A stretch of 64,000 nucleotides of DNA. Origin: Cerina sp048266425. GTDB taxonomy: Bacteria > Bacteroidota > Bacteroidia > Flavobacteriales > Flavobacteriaceae. The notes under the pieces are model-generated. The model saw only the letters and a list, made by a program, of their open reading frames with translations. It was not told where the DNA came from and did not search any database. Positions 8,264 to 16,774 of this stretch are shown here, one piece after another. The translations under genes were made by a program, and so were the position numbers. The DNA lies in NCBI GenBank assembly GCA_048266425.1, contig JBLWZN010000001.1, positions 1-64,000 on the forward strand, read 5' to 3'. Numbering within the stretch: position 1 is the first letter of the stretch; the number at the start of each line of letters is the position of its first letter.

Positions 8264-10960
8264 GTGTTGGGCCGAGCCATTTCGGGATTAACCTACCAAT
8301 GGGACAAAAATAAGTTAAACGAGTTCGCTAAAAAAATCGCTTTGGGCAAGGAAGAAACAAAGAAGGTGACCCCTTTGATGAAACAATACAATAGCATCAA
8401 GACTAAATATCCTGACGCCATGCTGCTTTTCAGGGTAGGGGACTTTTACGAAACATTTGGTGAAGATGCCGTTAAGGCCTCGAGGATTCTTGGGATCGTG
8501 CTAACCCATCGCAACAATGGGGGCGATCGCACGGAATTGGCAGGTTTCCCCCATCATTCCCTTAACACCTACTTGCCAAAATTGGTAAAAGCGGGTCAGC
8601 GCGTCGCTATTTGTGACCAATTGGAAGATCCCAAACAGACCAAGACCATAGTAAAAAGGGGGGTTACGGAGCTAGTTACTCCAGGAGTGGCCATGATTGA
8701 CGATATACTCAATGCCAAGACCAACAATTTTTTATGCACCGTACATTTTGGTAGAATAAAATTGGGCATTTCTTTTTTGGATATCTCTACCGGGGAATTC
8801 CTAACCTCGGAAGGCAATGTGGAGCAGATAGATAAGTTGCTTCAAAACTTTGGGCCCAACGAGGTTCTGGTTTCCAAGGCCAATAAAAAGGAATTTTTAG
8901 AAGTTTTTGGTAATCAATTCCATGTTTTTTATACGGAGGATTGGATCTTTCAGGAAGATTATGCACATGAGACCCTTACCCATCACTTTAAAACAAAGAA
9001 TCTCAAAGGTTATGGCGTGGATCATTTGCCACATGGTATCGTAGCCTCGGGGGTGGTGCTTCATTATTTATTGGAAACACAGCACAAGCAATTACAGCAC
9101 ATCAACAGGTTGCAACGTATAGCCGAGGAAGAATATATATGGATGGATCGGTTCACCATCAAAAACCTGGAACTTTACCAGTCCAACAACTCCAATGCGG
9201 TTACCTTGTTAGAGGTTATTGATAAGACCATTTCGCCCATGGGGGGGCGTATGTTAAAGCGTTGGCTAGCATTGCCCCTAAAGAATCTGGAAAAAATCCG
9301 TAGAAGGCACGAGGTGGTCTCCCATCTATCCAAAGGGGATGAACTTTTACAAAAACTACAGCATTACTTTAAGCAAATAGGTGATCTGGAACGATTGATT
9401 TCCAAGGTAGCCACCGGAAAAATAAGTCCCCGGGAGGTAATTCAACTCAAAAATTCCCTAGAAGCCATTGTGCCCGTTAAGCAATTAACGGAGCAGAGTG
9501 GGAACGAGGCGCTTAGGCTGATCGGGGACCAATTGCATTCCTGTGACCTCCTTAGGGATAAGATCAAAGAGATGCTGGATGAGGATGCCCCGGTAAACCT
9601 AATAAAAGGAAAGACCATTGCAGATGGGTATTCGGACGAATTGGACGAGCTGAGAAATCTTGCCTTTTCTGGGAAAGACTATCTGGATCAAATGTTGGAA
9701 AGGGAAATAAAACGTACCGGGATCTCCTCGTTGAAAATAGCCTCCAATAATGTTTTCGGATACTATATTGAAGTGCGCAACAGCCATAAGGACAAGGTGC
9801 CCCAAGATTGGGTACGGAAACAGACCTTGGTAAACGCGGAACGTTATATCACAGAGGAACTCAAGGAATATGAGGCCAAGATTCTAGGGGCCGAAGAACG
9901 TATTCTGGCCTTGGAACAACAATTGTTTTCCCAACTTATCGTTTGGATGCAGGAGTATATTGCCCCAGTGCAGGGCAACGCCTATCAAATTGCCCAATTG
10001 GATTGCCTTTGCGGCTTTGCCCAATTGGCCGTTGAGAACAATTACATTATGCCTATCATGGACGAATCCACTGACATGGTCATTCGTGGGGGGAGGCATC
10101 CCGTAATCGAGAAGCAATTGCCCTTAGGGGAAACCTATGTAGACAACGATGTAGAATTAAACCGGGAAGACCAACAGATCATCATGATAACGGGCCCGAA
10201 TATGAGTGGTAAGTCGGCGCTTTTACGCCAAACGGCACTTATTGTCCTCTTGGCCCAGATGGGCAGTTTTGTCCCTGCGGAATCGGTGAAGATGGGCTAT
10301 GTCGATAAAATTTTTACCCGTGTAGGGGCAAGTGACAACATCTCCATGGGAGAATCTACTTTTATGGTAGAGATGAACGAAACGGCGTCTATCCTTAACA
10401 ATCTATCGGAACGAAGCTTGGTGCTTTTGGATGAAATAGGACGTGGTACGAGCACCTATGACGGTATTTCCATTGCTTGGGCCATATCGGAATATCTCCA
10501 TGAACATCCTGCCAGGGCCAAAACCCTTTTTGCCACCCATTATCATGAACTCAATGAAATGGCTGCAACCTTTGCAAGGATTAAAAATTATAATGTTTCC
10601 GTAAAGGAATTGAAGGACAAGGTACTTTTCTTGAGAAAGTTGACCCTTGGTGGTAGCGAGCACAGTTTTGGAATCCATGTGGCCAAAATGGCCGGAATGC
10701 CGCAACAGGTTATCCAAAAGGCGAATAAAATATTGCAACGACTGGAGAAATCCCATTCCAACGAGGAGTTAACCAACAAACTGCAATCTACGCAAAACGA
10801 GATGCAGCTTAGTTTTTTTAATCTGGACGACCCCCTTTTGGAGCAGATCAAGGAAGAAATTTTGGACCTGGATATCAATACCTTGACCCCTGTGGAAGCC
10901 TTGATGAAACTGAACGAGATAAAACGGTTGCTCACGAATAAGAAAAAGGCAACTTCATAA
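8264..10960 (+). CDS. mutS: DNA mismatch repair protein MutS
   Basis: MutS recognises mispairs and starts methyl-independent mismatch repair. The mismatch-reading motif is GDFYETFGEDA (Phe-x-Glu type) near the N-terminus; the Walker A is TGPNMSGKSALLRQ, the Walker B LVLLDEIGRGTSTYDG, and the following FATHYHEL is the conserved His loop. The frame opens at a GTG at 8264, but recognisable homology begins around KKVTPLMKQYNS. A -7-like TATTTTCG at 8245-8252 would place the transcript start too close to that GTG, so a TTG at 8342 is a good alternative start. Full length otherwise (about 870-898 residues). Followed by a terminator. Confidence 0.95.
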   Translation: MLGRAISGLTYQWDKNKLNEFAKKIALGKEETKKVTPLMKQYNSIKTKYPDAMLLFRVGDFYETFGEDAVKASRILGIVLTHRNNGGDRTELAGFPHHSLNTYLPKLVKAGQRVAICDQLEDPKQTKTIVKRGVTELVTPGVAMIDDILNAKTNNFLCTVHFGRIKLGISFLDISTGEFLTSEGNVEQIDKLLQNFGPNEVLVSKANKKEFLEVFGNQFHVFYTEDWIFQEDYAHETLTHHFKTKNLKGYGVDHLPHGIVASGVVLHYLLETQHKQLQHINRLQRIAEEEYIWMDRFTIKNLELYQSNNSNAVTLLEVIDKTISPMGGRMLKRWLALPLKNLEKIRRRHEVVSHLSKGDELLQKLQHYFKQIGDLERLISKVATGKISPREVIQLKNSLEAIVPVKQLTEQSGNEALRLIGDQLHSCDLLRDKIKEMLDEDAPVNLIKGKTIADGYSDELDELRNLAFSGKDYLDQMLEREIKRTGISSLKIASNNVFGYYIEVRNSHKDKVPQDWVRKQTLVNAERYITEELKEYEAKILGAEERILALEQQLFSQLIVWMQEYIAPVQGNAYQIAQLDCLCGFAQLAVENNYIMPIMDESTDMVIRGGRHPVIEKQLPLGETYVDNDVELNREDQQIIMITGPNMSGKSALLRQTALIVLLAQMGSFVPAESVKMGYVDKIFTRVGASDNISMGESTFMVEMNETASILNNLSERSLVLLDEIGRGTSTYDGISIAWAISEYLHEHPARAKTLFATHYHELNEMAATFARIKNYNVSVKELKDKVLFLRKLTLGGSEHSFGIHVAKMAGMPQQVIQKANKILQRLEKSHSNEELTNKLQSTQNEMQLSFFNLDDPLLEQIKEEILDLDINTLTPVEALMKLNEIKRLLTNKKKATS

Positions 10961-10978
10961 CGAATTGATAGTATTCTT

Positions 10979-11006
10979 ACTGGGTTAATGAGGTCTCCCA
11001 GTTTTT
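10979..11006 (+). terminator. Terminator after mutS
   Basis: Stem ACTGGG (10979-10984), 12-base loop, stem CCCAGT (10997-11002), followed by a five-base T run. It sits 18 bases after the mutS stop codon and separates mutS from the tRNA genes. Confidence 0.65.
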
Positions 11007-11029
11007 GGTCAATAAGGTGATTTTTTTCT

Positions 11030-11058
11030 TTGCTTTTTAAAGAATTGTATTAAATTTG
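11030..11058 (+). promoter_or_regulatory. Promoter of the tRNA-Gly/tRNA-Leu genes
   Basis: TTG (11030-11032), 18 bases, TAAATTTG (11051-11058): an exact Bacteroidota TTG-N17-19-TAnnTTTG promoter. Transcription would begin about 33 bases before tRNA-Gly. Confidence 0.8.
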
Positions 11059-11098
11059 CATCCGCATCGGAGAAGGATGTGAAAGTTCATTTTTTAAT

Positions 11099-11174
11099 GC
11101 GAAAATAGCTCAGTTGGTAGAGCGCCACCTTGCCAAGGTGGAGGTCGCGGGTTCGAATCCCGTTTTTCGCTCCA
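11099..11174 (+). tRNA. tRNA-Gly(GCC)
   Basis: Cloverleaf with acceptor GCGAAAA/TTTTCGC, anticodon stem CCACC/GGTGG, loop TTGCCAA and T-loop GTTCGAATC. The anticodon GCC reads glycine GGC/GGU codons. The CCA end is encoded (11172-11174). A hairpin terminator follows at once. Confidence 0.96.
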
Positions 11175-11178
11175 ATCC

Positions 11179-11202
11179 AACGCCGCATGTCGGCGTTTTT
11201 TT
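11179..11202 (+). terminator. Hairpin terminator after tRNA-Gly
   Basis: Stem AACGCCG (11179-11185), loop CATGT, stem CGGCGTT (11191-11197) and a T run to 11202. It lies between tRNA-Gly and tRNA-Leu, for which I see no separate promoter, so it may be leaky or act as a processing signal. Confidence 0.8.
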
Positions 11203-11244
11203 GTTAAAAGTCCAACCCTCCTTGGTTAAAGCCTAGGAGGCCAA

Positions 11245-11328
11245 GCTCGAGTGGTGGAATTGGTAGACACGCCGGACTTAAAATCCTGTGACCATCTGGT
11301 CGTGCGGGTTCAAGTCCCGCCTCGAGTA
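11245..11328 (+). tRNA. tRNA-Leu(TAA)
   Basis: Class II tRNA of 84 bases with acceptor GCTCGAG/CTCGAGT (terminal G-U pair), anticodon loop CTTAAAA giving anticodon TAA, a long variable arm (TGTGACCATCTGGTCGTG region) and T-loop GTTCAAGTC. Reads UUA/UUG leucine codons. CCA is not encoded. Confidence 0.96.
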
Positions 11329-11330
11329 CT

Positions 11331-11375
11331 TTAATCCCTGTTAATCGTTTGATTTTCAGGGATTAATTATTTTCT
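11331..11375 (+). terminator. Terminator after tRNA-Leu
   Basis: Ten-base stem TTAATCCCTG (11331-11340) pairs with CAGGGATTAA (11357-11366) around a 16-base loop, followed by the T-rich TTATTTTCT. Confidence 0.6.
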
Positions 11376-11535
11376 AATCCTTATTTTTCCCGCATAATAC
11401 CCAAGCTAAACCCAAAAATTGAATATGTCCAAATTTAACCGCTCACAATTCATAGGTTATGGATTACAGGAATATGGGTTTTTAGATTTCTCGTTGTTCA
11501 AGTTTTTATAAATTTATGGATTAACTTATCCAAAA

Positions 11536-11796
11536 ATGACGAATATTATCAGACTCGGAATATTGGGCATAGCGTTATTCATTTTTAGCTGCAAAAAAAC
11601 CTCCTCGGAAAGGGATGCCAAAAATGCAATGGAGGATACGGATTCCATTAAAAATTCAAAAGTAATAGTAGACTCCATGGCCGGACGATCTTTTGGGCTG
11701 GATGCGGGTGACGCCGTAAGAAACTATGGGGGATCTACGGGAGCAGGAACAAAGGCAAGGCCAAACCACGATAAAGTGCTCAGGTTAAAAAATTAA
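11536..11796 (+). CDS. Small lipoprotein, unknown function
   Basis: Predicted protein of 86 residues. The N-terminus is a lipoprotein signal peptide (hydrophobic IIRLGILGIALFIFS then Cys19), so it should be lipid-anchored in the envelope. The mature part is charged and has no recognised domain; a glycine-rich stretch GGSTGAGTKARP lies near the end. The next gene starts eight bases after its stop, which suggests cotranscription with the DNA glycosylase. I do not recognise the family. Confidence 0.65.
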   Translation: MTNIIRLGILGIALFIFSCKKTSSERDAKNAMEDTDSIKNSKVIVDSMAGRSFGLDAGDAVRNYGGSTGAGTKARPNHDKVLRLKN

Positions 11797-11804
11797 ATTA
11801 TTGA

Positions 11805-12425
11805 ATGACACCGCCTAAGGAAATTTTAAACCACCTGTCCCAGGATCCGATACTGAAGATGTTGATCAATAAATGTACTCTGCGGGACAGAACGGCACAA
11901 CCATCGGTATATGAGGCCCTCTTGAGGTCCATTAGTTTTCAACAGCTTTCCGGTGCTTCGGCAACCGCAATCCACAATCGGTTTTTGGATTTGTTCCCTG
12001 ATCAATACCCGGATCCTTCCAAATTGGTCACTTTGCCATTGGAAAAATTGAGGGAGGTGGGCCTCTCCCGTCAGAAGGCGGCCTATCTTCGGAATACCGC
12101 AAATTTTTTCCTGGAAAATAAGCTGATGGAAACCTCGTGGGATGATCGATCGGACGAAAGTATCATCGAATTGCTTACACAAATAAAGGGAGTTGGCCGG
12201 TGGACGGTAGAGATGATTCTTATGTTTACCCTGGAACGGCCCGATATTCTTCCCTTGGACGACCTGGTAGTAAAGGCGAGTATAATTGAACTTTACCAAT
12301 TGGAAGACTGGAAAGGAAAAGCACTCCGCAAAAAATTATTGGATGTTGCCGAACCTTGGCGACCCTATCGAACAACGGCAAGTTTGTACATGTGGCAATG
12401 GAAGGGAACCAAATTATTGGAATAA
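11805..12425 (+). CDS. DNA-3-methyladenine glycosylase II-like (AlkA/HhH-GPD)
   Basis: Protein of 206 residues of the helix-hairpin-helix GPD superfamily, which excises alkylated bases. SFQQLSGASATAIHNRF is the conserved early helix, IKGVGRWTVEMILMF is the HhH hairpin and LPLDDLVV holds the catalytic aspartate after the GPD loop. It lacks the N-terminal AlkA domain and an FeS cluster loop, so it is a compact AlkA-type enzyme. It follows the small lipoprotein gene with an eight-base gap. Substrate range is inferred from the family. Confidence 0.88.
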   Translation: MTPPKEILNHLSQDPILKMLINKCTLRDRTAQPSVYEALLRSISFQQLSGASATAIHNRFLDLFPDQYPDPSKLVTLPLEKLREVGLSRQKAAYLRNTANFFLENKLMETSWDDRSDESIIELLTQIKGVGRWTVEMILMFTLERPDILPLDDLVVKASIIELYQLEDWKGKALRKKLLDVAEPWRPYRTTASLYMWQWKGTKLLE

Positions 12426-12527
12426 AAATTGGAAAATTGCCTAATAAATCATTTATTTCAACGTTGTTATTGTATTCAATCCTATATTTTGGCCTTATAC
12501 ATAAAAAACTGAACCCTAAATTTACCT

Positions 12528-13850
12528 ATGCAGCGATTTAAAATCTTGGTAGGATCTACGCTTTTAATTCTTATAATTTTTGCTTTATCCTTAAGTGCAA
12601 CAAAACCAGAAACCGATCCGAAGAACAAGGCGGCAATTTCAGCTGCCGGACCCAAAAAATCTTTGATCGATCAAAGGGAGGTGCAGCGCTACAAATTGCT
12701 TCAACATAATTTGAAAGCGGCGCTCAAAATTTACTTTGATAAGGCAATTGCAACTGGCGATGTGGTTGGTGCTGGTGTTAGTGTCGTGAAGGGTGATTCC
12801 ATAGTGTTCTCGGACGGATTCGGCAAAAGAAATAGCAATCAAAATTATAGGGTAGACGGGGAAACCGTTTTTAGGCTCGGTTCACTTTCCAAAGGATTTG
12901 CAGGAGTTTTGGCCGCTGAGGTAAAGAATGAGGGCAAATTGGATTGGTCTTCCAAGGTTGTGGATTACTTGCCAGAATTTGAACTTGGAGATCAGGAAAA
13001 CACTTCTAAAATTACCCTGGAAAATATCTTATCACAAACTTCGGGAACCCCGTATCACAGTTTTACCAATCTCATAGAGGCCGGGTTGCCATTGCAGGAT
13101 ATTGCCACACGTTTTAAGGATGTGGAACCCGTTGCCAAGCCGGGTGAAATGTATAGCTACCAGAATGCGATGTTCGCCCTAAGCGGGGAAATGATGAGCA
13201 AGGCGACCGGTAAAAAATTGACAACGTTAATGAACAATAGGTTATTAACGCCTCTGGGTATGTGTAGTACCTCCATGGATTATGAAACCTTGGAGCATTT
13301 AAGGAATGTTGCCATGCCATATGTAAAAAGACGGAACGGATGGAAAATGTCATCCCTAAAAAATGATTATTACAATGCCATTGCCGCCGGGGGCATCAGC
13401 TCCAGTGCAGATGATATGGCCAAATGGATGCGATTTTTGTTGGGGCATGACCCAGAGGTAATGAATACCGCCGCCCTGGAGGAAGTTTTTAACCCAATTA
13501 TTGAAATTCCGGGTCACGTTAAATATTATCAGCGATGGCCTGGTCATTTAAAATCGTATTATGGTTTGGGATGGAGGATCCATAAATTTGTGGAGGACGA
13601 TGCCACTGAAGAGAAAACCATTTGGCACCATGGGGGGAGCGTTAACGATTACAGGAATGAAATTGCTGTTTATCCTGAGGCCGATCTAGGAATCTGTGTC
13701 CTTATGAACTGCAACTCCAAAATTGCGAGGACCGTTATTCCCGACCTATACCAGATCGTAAAGGATGTTTATGGAGAAGATGCCCCACAAATTGAACTAA
13801 ATGCAAGTGCAAGTACCGCATCCAAGAAGGTGTCGCTCGCTGCAAACTAG
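12528..13850 (+). CDS. Serine hydrolase, class C beta-lactamase/penicillin-binding family
   Basis: Protein of 440 residues with an N-terminal hydrophobic segment (about 5-23) that fits a signal peptide or anchor. The active-site triad of PF00144 is visible: S119-L-S-K122 (FRLGSLSKGF), Y211-Q-N213 and the HHGGS motif near residue 365 in place of KTG. The members include esterases, D-aminopeptidases and beta-lactamases, so the substrate is open. The last 25 residues are low complexity. It stands alone on the plus strand; the 219-base spacer that follows shows nothing recognisable. Confidence 0.85.
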   Translation: MQRFKILVGSTLLILIIFALSLSATKPETDPKNKAAISAAGPKKSLIDQREVQRYKLLQHNLKAALKIYFDKAIATGDVVGAGVSVVKGDSIVFSDGFGKRNSNQNYRVDGETVFRLGSLSKGFAGVLAAEVKNEGKLDWSSKVVDYLPEFELGDQENTSKITLENILSQTSGTPYHSFTNLIEAGLPLQDIATRFKDVEPVAKPGEMYSYQNAMFALSGEMMSKATGKKLTTLMNNRLLTPLGMCSTSMDYETLEHLRNVAMPYVKRRNGWKMSSLKNDYYNAIAAGGISSSADDMAKWMRFLLGHDPEVMNTAALEEVFNPIIEIPGHVKYYQRWPGHLKSYYGLGWRIHKFVEDDATEEKTIWHHGGSVNDYRNEIAVYPEADLGICVLMNCNSKIARTVIPDLYQIVKDVYGEDAPQIELNASASTASKKVSLAAN

Positions 13851-14069
13851 CGGTAGGGGGGGCGTATTGTTCTCTGTTTCTTCTAAAGATAATGGATATT
13901 CATCTCCTTAAACGCTTTTGATATCAGCGCTAATCCGAACCGTTAAAGGTCATATTCCTTCACTAAAGTCCCACTTTCTTGAATAAGAACAACAGACGGC
14001 GGCCCACAATGCTCCTGCTTATTCATTTCCCAGAGCCGAACGTTAAATAAAGGAAATTAGCCATTTCTT

Positions 14070-15359
14070 TCAATTGTCCCCATCCCATATCGTTGCGGCA
14101 ATATGGTGCAGACAATCTTTAGTAGACCAATAATAAAGTGCAATCATTTTGCCATCTTTCCTTCTTAGTAATTGGGGGTAACCAAGATCGATCGTTTCCA
14201 TATCAACGGAACCATAACCATCTCTTAAGATCTTCGGTTTGCTCCAGGATTCTCCCTCGTTGTCACTGTAAACAACCATCATAGTCCCCGGCACCTCTCG
14301 GTTGCCAAAAATTGCAACTAGGCGTCCCTTGTCAGTAATATTGAGTGCGGGAGGATTCCCATTGCCTGCTCCAGCATCCCCAACTTCCGACAGGAATGTC
14401 CATGATTTGCCCCCATCCTCGGAAACATAGGCATCGACCCAATTGTGATCCTTGTACCTTCGGCGCATTGCGCTGATCAACTTCCCGTTTTTAAGTTTGA
14501 TGGTTTGGGACATCACGGCACGGCACTCATCTGGATGTGGATTTTGGGCATTGTCTTCTTCTAATTTAACTTTTACTGCATGATCTACCTTGCTATCATC
14601 AAAAGGCGGTACCACCCAGCCCACGAACTTAAAGGTTCTTCCCCCATCCACGGTGCGCATACAGAAAAGTCTGTCTGTACCAAATTTGCCCTTCTCCCTT
14701 ACAGACATAAAAATAAGGCACCGATCCTTTCCTTCCACAACATAATCTGTCCTAGGGGTTAACTCTGTTTTATTGGTAAGCGAGGTGTTTTTCAGTTCCG
14801 GCCATTCCCGGATATCATCGGCCCCCAGGCGATAGGGGCCTTTCCAGGACTTTCCTGCATCATAGGAAAAAAAGAGGTGACCTCTCGCATCTTCGGCACC
14901 ATGGTAGGAAGTGCCCACAAGACGCATAGCAAACTGGGGTCGGGAAAAGTCTATAGGGTTCTTTAAGGTTATAAGTTCCGGCTCGTCTCCAAAGTCGCCG
15001 ACATAATTGACCGGATCATACCCCTTCCAAGTTTGCCCCATATCGGTACTTCGAGCCAGCCAGCTTACCCGATTTCCTCCAATATTGTGGTTGTCTTTAA
15101 TAAGTTCATAATCTCCACGGGTAAATCCAACGAGCATATTCACTCCATCTGCAGACCATGCCCCGTTATTTGCAGGCCATCCGAGAAATTTGCCTTCTTC
15201 GTGATAGACAACAACATGTTCGGCATTTTCAACTTTTTGATAATCTGATTCTTTAATATTGCCTGTTTGGGCTTTTGAATCTTGAAAATTCAAGATAAAA
15301 AGAACCATAAAACAATTGATCACGGTTATGTTTTGGAGTTCAAACGGGTTTGTCTTCAT
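14070..15359 (-). CDS. Sialidase-like BNR-repeat exported protein
   Basis: Protein of 429 residues with an N-terminal signal-like segment ending near SKAQ. Five Asp-box (BNR) motifs of the form S-x-D-x-G-x-[ST]-[WF] are visible: STDMGQTW, SYDAGKSW, TVDGGRTF, SEDGGKSW and SDNEGESW. These mark a beta-propeller of the sialidase superfamily. I cannot assign the catalytic Arg triad with certainty, so it may be a glycoside hydrolase of the exo-alpha-sialidase type or only share the fold. It is divergent from asnA. Confidence 0.75.
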   Translation of the reverse strand: MKTNPFELQNITVINCFMVLFILNFQDSKAQTGNIKESDYQKVENAEHVVVYHEEGKFLGWPANNGAWSADGVNMLVGFTRGDYELIKDNHNIGGNRVSWLARSTDMGQTWKGYDPVNYVGDFGDEPELITLKNPIDFSRPQFAMRLVGTSYHGAEDARGHLFFSYDAGKSWKGPYRLGADDIREWPELKNTSLTNKTELTPRTDYVVEGKDRCLIFMSVREKGKFGTDRLFCMRTVDGGRTFKFVGWVVPPFDDSKVDHAVKVKLEEDNAQNPHPDECRAVMSQTIKLKNGKLISAMRRRYKDHNWVDAYVSEDGGKSWTFLSEVGDAGAGNGNPPALNITDKGRLVAIFGNREVPGTMMVVYSDNEGESWSKPKILRDGYGSVDMETIDLGYPQLLRRKDGKMIALYYWSTKDCLHHIAATIWDGDN

Positions 15360-15489
15360 TGGTTGGCCTTTACTTTTGTACTTGGCGGCTTTATTTTACG
15401 CTTTACCGCAAATAGATGCTAATTTAGGATTTTGAATGGCATAATTTATATACGTTCAAGTATTTCATTACTTTTCATTCGGCCCTGCT

Positions 15490-15519
15490 TTGATATTCCT
15501 TCCGTTTATTGCATTTTTG
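15490..15519 (+). promoter_or_regulatory. Probable asnA promoter
   Basis: TTG at 15490-15492, 19 bases, then CATTTTTG at 15512-15519. This fits TTG-N17-19-TAnnTTTG except for C instead of T at the first -7 position, and lies 57 bases before the asnA start. Confidence 0.5.
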
Positions 15520-15576
15520 CCTAAAAATATTATTTAAAACAGCGACTCGCTAATAATCTAATCACACGTTAACACA

Positions 15577-16620
15577 ATGGGTTATAAATTACAAATCCCG
15601 AATGGATATTATCCGCAAATAAATTTGCAGGAGACAGAACAAGCGATCAAATTGATTAAAGACTTTTTTGAGCTTAATTTATCCGCTGAATTGAGATTGA
15701 GAAGAATCACTGCTCCGTTATTCGTACGAAAGGGATCTGGAATTAATGATGATCTAAGTGGTGTAGAACGTCCAGTAACCTTTCCAATAAAGGAAATGAA
15801 CGATGTTGAAGCCGAAATTGTTCATTCGCTCGCAAAATGGAAAAGACTTGCTTTGGCTCAATTAGGAATTGATTCCGGCTATGGCGTATATACGGACATG
15901 AATGCCTTACGCCCGGACGAAGTTTTTTCAAATATACACTCTATTTATGTGGATCAGTGGGATTGGGAAAGGGTCGTCGACAATGAAGAAAGGAATATCG
16001 ATTTCCTTAAATATATTGTAACGAAAATTTATAGCATTTTTAGAAGGGTCGAATATATTGTATATGAACGTTATCCCCAATTGGAGCCCGTTCTTCCTGA
16101 GAATATAACTTTTATACATTCACAAGAGTTGGCGGAACTGTACCCTAACCTTTCTCCAAATGAAAGGGAAACGGAAGCTGCAAAAAAGTACGGTGCCATA
16201 TTCATAATTGGAATCGGGGCCCAACTTCCGGAAGGACAAAAACATGATGGAAGAGCTCCGGATTATGACGACTGGAGTACTGAAGCTGAAAATGGTCAAA
16301 AAGGGTTAAATGGCGATATCGTTCTATGGAACCCGGTACTTGAAAAGGCATTCGAGATCTCCTCAATGGGAATTCGGGTGGATAAGGAAGCATTGAATAA
16401 GCAATTAGCGCTTGAAGGTGCAGAAAATAGGAAAGAATTGATGTGGCATAAAATGTTGCTCAATGATGAGCTTCCATTGTCCATTGGTGGTGGAATCGGC
16501 CAATCCCGGTTATGTATGTTTTTCCTGAAAAAAGCGCATATCGGGGAGATTCAAACAAGTATCTGGCCCGAAAAAATGATTGAAGAATGCAAGAAGGGAA
16601 ACATTCCGATTTTATCATAG
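15577..16620 (+). CDS. asnA: Aspartate-ammonia ligase (asparagine synthetase A)
   Basis: Protein of 347 residues, close to the usual 330-345. AsnA makes asparagine from aspartate, ammonia and ATP and has a class II aminoacyl-tRNA synthetase fold. Recognisable segments are RRITAPLFVRKGSGINDDL at the N-terminus, HSIYVDQWDWE in the centre and IGGGIGQSRLCMFFLKKAHIGEIQ near the C-terminus (motif 3 arginine). The gene is monocistronic with its own promoter and a bidirectional terminator. Confidence 0.95.
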   Translation: MGYKLQIPNGYYPQINLQETEQAIKLIKDFFELNLSAELRLRRITAPLFVRKGSGINDDLSGVERPVTFPIKEMNDVEAEIVHSLAKWKRLALAQLGIDSGYGVYTDMNALRPDEVFSNIHSIYVDQWDWERVVDNEERNIDFLKYIVTKIYSIFRRVEYIVYERYPQLEPVLPENITFIHSQELAELYPNLSPNERETEAAKKYGAIFIIGIGAQLPEGQKHDGRAPDYDDWSTEAENGQKGLNGDIVLWNPVLEKAFEISSMGIRVDKEALNKQLALEGAENRKELMWHKMLLNDELPLSIGGGIGQSRLCMFFLKKAHIGEIQTSIWPEKMIEECKKGNIPILS

Positions 16621-16643
16621 AATTTCAACGCTTTTAAACCAAT

Positions 16644-16681
16644 AAAAAATGGTTGCCGGTACTACTTGGCAACCATTTTTT
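16644..16681. terminator. Bidirectional terminator between asnA and a glycosyltransferase gene
   Basis: Stem AAAAAATGGTTGCC (16644-16657), ten-base loop, stem GGCAACCATTTTTT (16668-16681). T runs occur on both strands, which suits the convergent arrangement of asnA and the minus-strand gene ending at 16775. Confidence 0.88.
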
Positions 16682-16705
16682 ATATGTCACGGCCTAGATT
16701 AAAAT

Positions 16706-16759
16706 CCTGCCAGAACGAATCTTTCGGGCTGGCCTGCCGGAACAAATCTTTCGGGCTGG
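16706..16759. repeat. Two tandem REP-like 27-mers
   Basis: Units 16706-16732 and 16733-16759 differ at two of 27 positions. Each begins CCTGCC and ends TTCGGGCTGG, an imperfect palindrome. The same core recurs at 20887, 51697, 52558, 54819 and 57484. Confidence 0.8.
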
Positions 16760-16774
16760 CGCTAGTGGAAGAAA

